6,454 nt of DNA from Bdellovibrionales bacterium RBG_16_40_8 (GTDB taxonomy: Bacteria > Bdellovibrionota > Bdellovibrionia > Bdellovibrionales > UBA1609): the NCBI GenBank assembly GCA_001769925.1, contig MEPT01000015.1, positions 1 to 6,454 on the forward strand, read 5' to 3'. A program made the position numbers and the translations under genes. Of this stretch, positions 1 to 4,165 are shown piece by piece. Every line of letters starts with the position of its first letter. Position 1 is the stretch's first letter. Below the pieces are notes generated by a model, which worked only from the letters and a program-made list of their open reading frames with translations, had not been told where the DNA came from and did not search any database.

Positions 1-453
1 CACGCTGGGCACATGCTGGGGTATGCACAAAAGTATTTAAAATCGCTGGAGCGTGCCGAAGAAATCACTCAAGAAATTTGGATGAAAGTGATAAAACTCT
101 CACCAAGCTACAACGGACAAGGCCACTTCACCGCCTGGGTCTATACGCTGATACGCAACCAATGTCTTAACACCCTTCGCTCCGAAAAGCGCCTAGTACA
201 TATTTCCGATTCAGAGTTGTCTGGTGATATTCCAGACTCACACTCATTTGAGAATGAAATTTTAGAGCAAAAAGATGTAGAACGTGTCAAAAAGGCTATC
301 GAAAATTTACCAGATACACAACGCGTAGCGCTTCTTCTTTATGCCGTCGAAGGCCTAAGTTATGAAGACATCGCGAACGAACTAAACACCTCTGTTTCGG
401 CGATCAAATCACTAATTTTTAGGGCACGCATTAAACTTGCAGGTTCACGGTGA
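1..453 (+). CDS. ECF-type RNA polymerase sigma factor (5' end outside window)
   Basis: Extracytoplasmic-function sigma-70 family member, which would direct RNA polymerase to a small regulon, probably including its own operon. The reading frame is open from base 1 (His-Ala-Gly-His before the first ATG at 13), and sequence before that ATG still fits region 2, so the true start is upstream. Counting from ATG 13, region 2 is visible at about residues 1-58: AEEITQEIW (region 2.2-like), then FTAWVYTLIRNQCLNTLR (regions 2.3/2.4, -10 recognition). After a short acidic linker, region 4 covers about residues 90-143, with LPDTQRVALLLYAVEGLSYEDIA and the helix-turn-helix NTSVSAIKSLIFRARIKL that reads the -35 element. 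There is no C-terminal extension. The stop overlaps the next gene's GTG start (GTGA, 450-453), which implies translational coupling to its probable membrane regulator. Family assignment is firm; the regulon is unknown. Confidence 0.93.
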   Translation, partial: HAGHMLGYAQKYLKSLERAEEITQEIWMKVIKLSPSYNGQGHFTAWVYTLIRNQCLNTLRSEKRLVHISDSELSGDIPDSHSFENEILEQKDVERVKKAIENLPDTQRVALLLYAVEGLSYEDIANELNTSVSAIKSLIFRARIKLAGSR

Positions 454-761
454 AAAAATGGACTGAATTTTTTAGACAATCGGTGCGTCCTGAATACGAA
501 GCTCAGGTTATGACTGCTGCCGAAAAAGAATTGCAGGCACTAGTACCTGAGCGACGGCTGTTTTCACGCTGGAAATTTTTAGCCGGTTTTGCTGCTGCAG
601 CTCTTGCCGTTATTTTTGTCGTCAAACGCCCGTCTGAAATTGTGCAAGAAGATTTCGAATTATTAAATTCTGATCCTGAACTATTGGGTGATCTTGATCT
701 TTTCGAAGATTTAGAAATTATTGAAGCTTTCAATGACGAAACCGGAGATTTAGACTCATGA
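450..761 (+). CDS. Single-pass membrane protein with acidic tail, probable anti-sigma factor
   Basis: 103-residue protein of no family I can name with certainty. It starts at a GTG that overlaps the sigma factor stop by 4 bases. Residues 1-40 are mixed and basic towards the end (PERRLFSRWK). Residues about 43-58 (FLAGFAAAALAVIFVV) form one membrane helix, closed by KR. The positive-inside rule places the N-terminus in the cytoplasm and the C-terminus in the periplasm. The C-terminal ~40 residues are extremely acidic and contain DLDLFEDLEIIEAFND (81-96), a Leu/Asp/Glu pattern of the kind I recall from small proteins encoded next to ECF sigma factors. Position, size, topology and coupling fit an anti-sigma factor that holds the sigma at the membrane. 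No zinc-binding HxxxCxxC motif is seen, so it is not a ZAS-type anti-sigma. The role is inferred from context. It ends in an ATGA overlap with the next gene. Confidence 0.75.
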   Translation: MKKWTEFFRQSVRPEYEAQVMTAAEKELQALVPERRLFSRWKFLAGFAAAALAVIFVVKRPSEIVQEDFELLNSDPELLGDLDLFEDLEIIEAFNDETGDLDS

Positions 762-964
762 ACGAAGAAGACGAACAAATCGTTGAAAATCTAGATTTTT
801 TGCTAGAGATGGATGTCATTGAAAATGAAAATGACTGGACACAAATTGAAAATCTAGACAAAAACGAAAACAATGAATCAGAAAAAGACGAAAGCAGAAA
901 CAATAGAAGTAGCAGTGCCATTGTGAGCAGTTTTGTTAATATTAAAGGGGCCGCCCATGAGTAA
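758..964 (+). CDS. Small acidic protein of unknown function
   Basis: 68-residue, strongly acidic, Asn/Glu-rich protein; I do not recognise a family. It has no signal peptide and no membrane segment. Its ATG overlaps the stop of the upstream gene (ATGA, 758-761), and a GGAG sits at 744-747, about 10 bases before the start. Its last codons overlap the next gene's start by 8 bases (957-964), so it lies in a fully coupled chain. Residues 11-26 (NLDFLLEMDVIENEND) align without gaps to residues 81-96 of the preceding protein, suggesting a shared interaction motif or partial duplication. A second ENLD follows at residue 31. The Ser-rich tail looks disordered. The overlaps on both sides and the shared motif argue that it is a real gene and not a spurious frame. 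It may be an accessory regulator or a split-off part of the anti-sigma; both are guesses. Confidence 0.66.
   Translation: MNEEDEQIVENLDFLLEMDVIENENDWTQIENLDKNENNESEKDESRNNRSSSAIVSSFVNIKGAAHE
944..950 (+). promoter_or_regulatory. Ribosome binding site deciding the start of the basic repeat protein
   Basis: AAAGGGG lies 6 bases before the ATG at 957. It supports that ATG over the in-frame TTG at 933, which would add eight residues in front of a complete signal peptide and lies upstream of this site. Confidence 0.6.
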
Positions 965-1394
965 GTTACACAAATTAAATTTAAACAGACGGCAATTTTT
1001 ACTAACATTATTTTTATCAAGCGGTTTTTTCAACGCAGATTTTTCTTGGGCTGATGAAACTAATAACAAAGAAGAACTTCGTAAAAAGTGGGCTAGTTTA
1101 ACGCCAGAACAAAAAGAAGGGCTCCGTAAAAAATGGCGCCGCTTTCGTAAGCTGACACCTGAACAACGCAGTAATCTGCGAGCCGCTTTTCGTCGCTATC
1201 GATCTTTACCTCCAGATAGGCAAGCCATAATTCGTAACAATTTTGTACGTTGGCGCAAATTGCCACCAAAAAGACAAGAGATCTTGCGCCGTAAATTACA
1301 GCGCTGGCAAAAGCTCTCACCAGAAAAACGTCAAAAAATGCGTTCACGTTTTCGTAACCAGCGTATGCGCCGTCGGCAGCGTCAAAACAATTAA
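957..1394 (+). CDS. Exported, highly basic DUF3106-like repeat protein
   Basis: 145-residue secreted protein. Residues 1-32 form a signal peptide with a twin-arginine-like motif NRRQFLL (10-16), hydrophobic FLLTLFLSSGFF, and a likely cleavage after Ser-Trp-Ala (30-32). The mature part is about five copies of an 18-residue unit (roughly 41-55, 56-73, 74-91, 92-109, 110-127, then a partial one), each ending in LTPEQ/LPP(D/K)RQ/LSPEK followed by Leu/Ile-Arg and a W/F/Y-R pattern. This is the 'W..L.PEQR..L' pattern of DUF3106 proteins, which I recall from sigma-factor operons in other proteobacteria; it also recalls the LTxxQ motif of Spy/CpxP-type periplasmic proteins. About 40 of 113 mature residues are Lys or Arg, so it should bind acidic partners or anionic envelope surfaces. 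It follows two acidic proteins and overlaps the previous gene by 8 bases. A periplasmic sensor or buffer for the sigma system is inferred. DUF3106 membership is likely but not confirmed. Confidence 0.82.
   Translation: MSKLHKLNLNRRQFLLTLFLSSGFFNADFSWADETNNKEELRKKWASLTPEQKEGLRKKWRRFRKLTPEQRSNLRAAFRRYRSLPPDRQAIIRNNFVRWRKLPPKRQEILRRKLQRWQKLSPEKRQKMRSRFRNQRMRRRQRQNN
1077..1337 (+). repeat. Tandem 18-residue (54-base) coding repeats
   Basis: This stretch encodes the tandem units of the basic repeat protein, spaced 18 residues apart after a first unit of 15. Each carries an [LT/LP/LS]-P-x-[QKR] turn and an aromatic residue seven to eight positions before it (W45/A46, F63, Y81, W99, W117). The units have diverged at DNA level, so the repeat is old and held at protein level. 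Confidence 0.75.
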
Positions 1395-1401
1395 ATCTGC
1401 T

Positions 1402-2289
1402 ATGAAAATATTCATCTGGTTTAATGTTTTTATTTGCCTCTATCTACCAGCATGGGCTGATTCAAAAGAAAATGAGAAAACTGATGAGGGTTCTCCTTCA
1501 TCTATAGGGGTAAATTTAGGGGCCGACTCTGAAAAAGGTAGCAATACTATTATTGATGGTAATTTTTATTTTACTCGTAATATTAACATAAGTATCGGCG
1601 GTGGCTTATCGAGCATACGCAACAATGACCAAGTCACCCGCACTTCTAATAGCAGCCACATCGGGGTACACTATAGTCCGAATCATTTGATTAATACAGG
1701 ACTCGAATTTGAACGCTGGGGGCTACAAAATAGTCTTGAAGTACGAAACATCTTTCTTCCGTATAATTTTAGTTTTGCAAAGTGGGGGTTTGGTATTCGC
1801 CCAGGCATAGGTACTATTGTCTTTCCAGATATTGTTATACTTGGTAAAATTACCCCTGCTGAAAGTGAATCGAAATCTATTTCTTTTAAAGTTAATTACT
1901 CTGGTCTCAAACATTGGAGATTTAGCATCAGTCGCGAAAAATATTTTTATGAAAAAGATTTACATAGACTTGCCTCTGTAGCTGCTGGTTTAATTTTTTC
2001 TGAAAGCACACTTAATCTAACTGGCTCACTGATAAATTATAGAAATGCATTTGGTATCATCTATGAGTTTGAAAACTTTGATCTCGGCGTTGAATTCGAA
2101 GAAAATCAATCTGCCGTCACCGATGCCATTAGCCATACGGCGTATTTTAATTTAAGTTATTATCTAAATAATAATTGGGCTTTGTCTGGGCAAATTGGTC
2201 ATACAAAAAGCGAAAAAGATCCGATCACAGGTAAGCCGATAGCTTCAATCAAAAATATAAATTTTGGCATTATTTACTCTTTTAATTAG
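1402..2289 (+). CDS. Predicted outer-membrane beta-barrel protein
   Basis: 295-residue protein with a clear signal peptide (MKIFIWFNVFICLYLPAWA, cleavage after Ala-Trp-Ala, residue 19). The frame is open upstream to 1243, but that part is an overlap with the basic repeat gene, and the signal peptide fixes the start at 1402. After an acidic, probably disordered stretch (20-35), the mature chain is a series of short alternating polar/hydrophobic strands with Gly, Asn and aromatic residues (for example NISIGGGLSSI, HIGVHYSP, KSISFKVNYSG, TAYFNLSYYL). It ends NINFGIIYSFN, like a last barrel strand with an aromatic near the C-terminus. I see no enzyme motif and cannot name a family. It lies 7 bases after the repeat gene with no convincing ribosome binding site, so it is probably the last cistron of the sigma operon and may be a regulon target or the sensed outer-membrane component. 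The barrel call is from pattern only. Confidence 0.75.
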   Translation: MKIFIWFNVFICLYLPAWADSKENEKTDEGSPSSIGVNLGADSEKGSNTIIDGNFYFTRNINISIGGGLSSIRNNDQVTRTSNSSHIGVHYSPNHLINTGLEFERWGLQNSLEVRNIFLPYNFSFAKWGFGIRPGIGTIVFPDIVILGKITPAESESKSISFKVNYSGLKHWRFSISREKYFYEKDLHRLASVAAGLIFSESTLNLTGSLINYRNAFGIIYEFENFDLGVEFEENQSAVTDAISHTAYFNLSYYLNNNWALSGQIGHTKSEKDPITGKPIASIKNINFGIIYSFN

Positions 2290-2322
2290 TTTAACTTCAA
2301 TACGAAAGCAGATTAGTTTTTG

Positions 2323-2339
2323 CGCATTATGCTAATGCG
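2323..2339. repeat. Perfect 7-base inverted repeat (hairpin)
   Basis: CGCATTA-TGC-TAATGCG forms a perfect 7-base stem with a 3-base loop, 33 bases after the barrel gene stop. It is not followed by a T-tract on the + strand, and on the - strand it is followed by A residues, so it is not a standard intrinsic terminator. It could be an RNA-stabilising 3' hairpin or a protein-binding palindrome. Confidence 0.45.
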
Positions 2340-2458
2340 TGATCACTGATCAGGGGCTAGAAGGCGAGCGCCGCTTTTTCAAGATCACGATCCATTTCAA
2401 GACGAATTCGGTGTCGATAATTTCAATATATGGCAGCTACTCTTGTCCATAAATTGCC

Positions 2459-2502
2459 TTACGGGTTCGCCACACTAATTGGCGAACCTGTAGATTTTTA
2501 TT
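2459..2502 (+). terminator. Rho-independent terminator of the sigma operon
   Basis: GGTTCGCCA (2464-2472) pairs perfectly with TGGCGAACC (2480-2488) around the loop CACTAAT. The stem extends outward to about 14 pairs including two G-U pairs (2459-2472 with 2480-2493). It is followed by ATTTTTATT (2494-2502), a proper T-tract for rightward transcripts. On the minus strand the hairpin is preceded by A residues and followed by only a short T run, so it may also slow transcripts leaving ubiE, less efficiently. It lies about 170 bases beyond the barrel gene stop. Confidence 0.75.
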
Positions 2503-2588
2503 AAAAACTAATCAGCACCAGTATTTATTATTTTATCTCGATAATTTTTAATTCAAATCCGCCAAATAACATATAACTGGGGGTAAGG

Positions 2589-3290
2589 TTACGGCGTACC
2601 TTTATAGATATAGCTGGCGCCGCCCATTAGGGTGTGGCATTCGCAGTGTGAATAAGCGCCAGTTGAACGCATAAGTGTCAAAAATTCATCGCCTGACGGA
2701 AAAGTTCGCGAAGAGTTTTGTAGATAGTTGTAAGCTGAGCGCTTACCAGAAACTAAGCCGCCTAATCGTGGTACAACCTGCGAAAAATATAAATTTATAA
2801 ATTTATTAATTACTGGAGTTTTACTTTCACCAGTTTCTAAAATCATCACTGCGCCGCCTGACTTAGTAACGCGGGCCATTTCTCGTAAAGCCAATATTGG
2901 ATCAGAAACATTGCGAATGCCATAAGCAATAGAGGTAACAGCAAACTCTTTGTCGGCGTAGGGCAGTGCGAGCACGTCAGCAACTGCAAAAGTCACATCA
3001 AGACCTTGCCGTTTTGCTTTTTCGGGCGCTAAAGCCAACATCTCTTCGCAAAAATCAGTGCCAACCACTCGGCCACTTTCGCCGACAACTTTTTTAAATT
3101 CTAAAGCGAGATCACCAGTGCCGGTGGCGCAATCAAGAACACTTTGCCCTGTTTTAACGCCACTTATTTGCACAAGTTTTTTTCTCCATAAGCGCACAAG
3201 CCCTAATGTAATTACATCATTTGCTCTATCGTAAGTGCCAGATATAGAACCAAAAAGATTTTTAATATATTCAGCGTTTGGTGAGTTCAT
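2589..3290 (-). CDS. ubiE: Demethylmenaquinone / UbiE-type methyltransferase
   Basis: SAM-dependent C-methyltransferase of the UbiE/MenG/Coq5 family, which methylates demethylmenaquinone to menaquinone (and, in ubiquinone makers, the benzoquinol intermediate). With Men genes alongside, the menaquinone step (MenG) is the likely job. The 233-residue protein has SAM motif I VLDCATGTGD (51-60), GTDFCEEML (77-85) and ADVLALPYAD (104-113), then SIAYGIRNVSD (120-130) and RVTKSGGAVMILETGES (140-156), close to UbiE signature 2. It ends GGASYIYKGTP, like the family's usual Lys-Pro end. Signature 1 reads YDRANDVITLGLVRLW, with Thr and Leu where Ser and Val and then Val for the usual His are expected or found (family pattern YDxMNxxxSxxxHxxW). 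The start chosen is ATG 3290, forming an ATGA overlap with the DAHP synthase stop; a TTG at 3302 would add four residues. Neither has a good Shine-Dalgarno sequence, so translation is probably coupled. Confidence 0.92.
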   Translation of the reverse strand: MNSPNAEYIKNLFGSISGTYDRANDVITLGLVRLWRKKLVQISGVKTGQSVLDCATGTGDLALEFKKVVGESGRVVGTDFCEEMLALAPEKAKRQGLDVTFAVADVLALPYADKEFAVTSIAYGIRNVSDPILALREMARVTKSGGAVMILETGESKTPVINKFINLYFSQVVPRLGGLVSGKRSAYNYLQNSSRTFPSGDEFLTLMRSTGAYSHCECHTLMGGASYIYKGTP

Positions 3291-4087
3291 GAAGGTCGAC
3301 AAAATTTACGATCAAGTGCCGTAAGAACGCGTTCAAGTTTTTTCATTAAGTTTTCAAACATTGGCAGTGTTAGCGCTTGAAAACCGTCAGAGCGCGCCTC
3401 ATCTGGTCGTGGATGAACTTCGACAATAATTCCATCAGCTCCTGCGGCGGCTGCTGCTAGAGCAATAGGTGTAACCAGGGCACTAGCGCCAGTGCCATGA
3501 GACGGATCAGCTAAAATCGGAAAAGGAGTATTTTGTTTAATGTAGGCAATAGCGTTAACATCAAATGTATTTCGTGTTGCCGTTTCGAATGTGCGAATAC
3601 CGCGTTCGCACAAAATAACATTGTTGTTGCCGTTTTTTGCTACATATTCGGCGGAGTATAGCCATTCGCTGATAAGACCAGAAAATCCTCTTTTTAAAAG
3701 TACTGGTTTATTAACTTGTCCGAGTTCTTTAAGAAGAGCGTAATTATGCATATTGCGAGAGCCAACCTGAAATACATCTACAAGCTCCACCAGGTCGCCA
3801 ACCTGCCTAGGGTCTGTAATTTCAGAAATAAAGGGCATACCGGTTTTTTCTTTAACTTCGCGGGCGATAGAGAAGGCGTTTTTGCCCATTCCTTGAAAGG
3901 TGTTAGGGTTTGTACGCAATTTAAACATTCCGCCGCGTAGCATCATTGCACCACAGCCTTTCACAAACTCTGCTGTTTCTGCGAACTGCTCCATAGATTC
4001 AATAGAGCAAGGTCCCGCCACTACAACGAAATCTGAGTTGCCGATGCTATACGAGCCCACTTGCACGGTGGTCGTGATGTTTTTCAT
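3287..4087 (-). CDS. aroF: 3-deoxy-7-phosphoheptulonate (DAHP) synthase, type I-beta, core only
   Basis: Condenses phosphoenolpyruvate and erythrose 4-phosphate to DAHP, the first step of the shikimate pathway leading to chorismate. The 266-residue protein is a bare TIM-barrel catalytic core of the type I-beta (KDO8P-synthase-like) class. Visible motifs are AGPCSIES (24-31, metal Cys27), NMHNYALLKELG (112-123), PVLLKRG (128-134), ILCERGIRTFETATRNTFD (158-176), DPSHGTG (194-200, metal His197), VEVHPRP (222-228, metal Glu223) and SDG (233-235, metal Asp234). The erythrose-4-phosphate loop reads KLRTNPNTFQG (56-66) where KPRTSPYSFQG is usual. There is no ACT/ferredoxin-like or chorismate mutase domain, so allosteric control by aromatic amino acids seems absent (inference). 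An in-frame ATG at 4147 would add 20 residues of unconvincing sequence and leave only 18 bases to menF; the ATG at 4087 is preferred. The gene overlaps ubiE by 4 bases. Confidence 0.92.
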   Translation of the reverse strand: MKNITTTVQVGSYSIGNSDFVVVAGPCSIESMEQFAETAEFVKGCGAMMLRGGMFKLRTNPNTFQGMGKNAFSIAREVKEKTGMPFISEITDPRQVGDLVELVDVFQVGSRNMHNYALLKELGQVNKPVLLKRGFSGLISEWLYSAEYVAKNGNNNVILCERGIRTFETATRNTFDVNAIAYIKQNTPFPILADPSHGTGASALVTPIALAAAAAGADGIIVEVHPRPDEARSDGFQALTLPMFENLMKKLERVLTALDRKFCRPS

Positions 4088-4165
4088 AACGCATACACAT
4101 ACCTCAAAGTGCGTTACAACTCCAAGATTTTTAGCTAAACAACTCATCTGTATAGGAGCTTATTC
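4088..4165. promoter_or_regulatory. Divergent promoter region for aroF-ubiE and menF-menD
   Basis: This 78-base gap lies between the ATG of the DAHP synthase (leftward) and the GTG of menF (rightward) and must hold or border both promoters. I see no near-consensus sigma-70 promoter. The best rightward candidate is TTGCAC (4061-4066) with CATAAC (4085-4090) at 18 bases, which is weak and overlaps the start of aroF. For leftward transcription CTATACAG (plus-strand CTGTATAG, 4148-4155) gives a TATACA -10-like element without a clear -35. If aroF starts at 4147 instead, the gap shrinks to 18 bases. Confidence 0.4.
4154..4158 (+). promoter_or_regulatory. Ribosome binding site of menF (supports GTG start)
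   Basis: AGGAG lies 7 bases before GTG 4166. This decides the non-ATG start over the in-frame ATG at 4190, which has no comparable site. Confidence 0.65.

Larger units (their letters stand above)
2308..2516. repeat. Possible MITE-like element bounded by 14-base inverted repeats
   Basis: GCAGATTAGTTTTT (2308-2321) is matched in inverted orientation by AAAAACTAATCAGC (2503-2516): 13 of 14 positions agree, with an 11-base perfect core. The arms enclose about 180 bases holding further hairpins and no gene, the size and layout of a small non-autonomous element. No target-site duplication is visible at the ends, and the arms are AT-rich, so chance or a loop role for the two convergent transcripts remains possible. 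Confidence 0.3.
2290..2588. other. Non-coding region between convergent operons
   Basis: About 300 bases between the stop of the barrel gene and the stop of ubiE. No credible gene is seen on either strand. It contains a perfect hairpin (2323-2339), two 8-base palindromes sharing one base (2339-2353), a strong terminator-like hairpin (2459-2502), and a 14-base imperfect inverted repeat with arms at 2308-2321 and 2503-2516. The minus strand between about 2350 and 2436 has codon-like composition in two short frames but no full gene; it may be decayed coding sequence. Confidence 0.6.

Noticed and set aside
933..956. TTG start adding eight residues to the basic repeat protein
   Set aside because: The ATG at 957 has AAAGGGG 6 bases upstream and begins a complete signal peptide; the TTG lies before that site.
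503..1069. Minus-strand open frames opposite the small acidic genes
   Set aside because: They are mirror frames of Glu/Asp/Asn-rich coding sequence (Ser/Phe-rich on the other strand), with no start signals and no recognisable domain.
1243..1401. Upstream extension of the barrel protein frame (53 extra residues)
   Set aside because: It overlaps the basic repeat gene in another frame, has no membrane or export features, and would bury the clear signal peptide that begins at 1402.
2461..2491. Hairpin as an integron attC site or phage attachment site
   Set aside because: It lacks the attC core sequences and no integrase or tRNA is present; the following T-tract and operon-end position fit a terminator.
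4088..4147. Longer DAHP synthase starting at ATG 4147
   Set aside because: The added 20 residues (Cys/Val-rich) do not resemble a family N-terminus, no Shine-Dalgarno precedes it, and it would consume most of the divergent promoter region. Not fully excluded.
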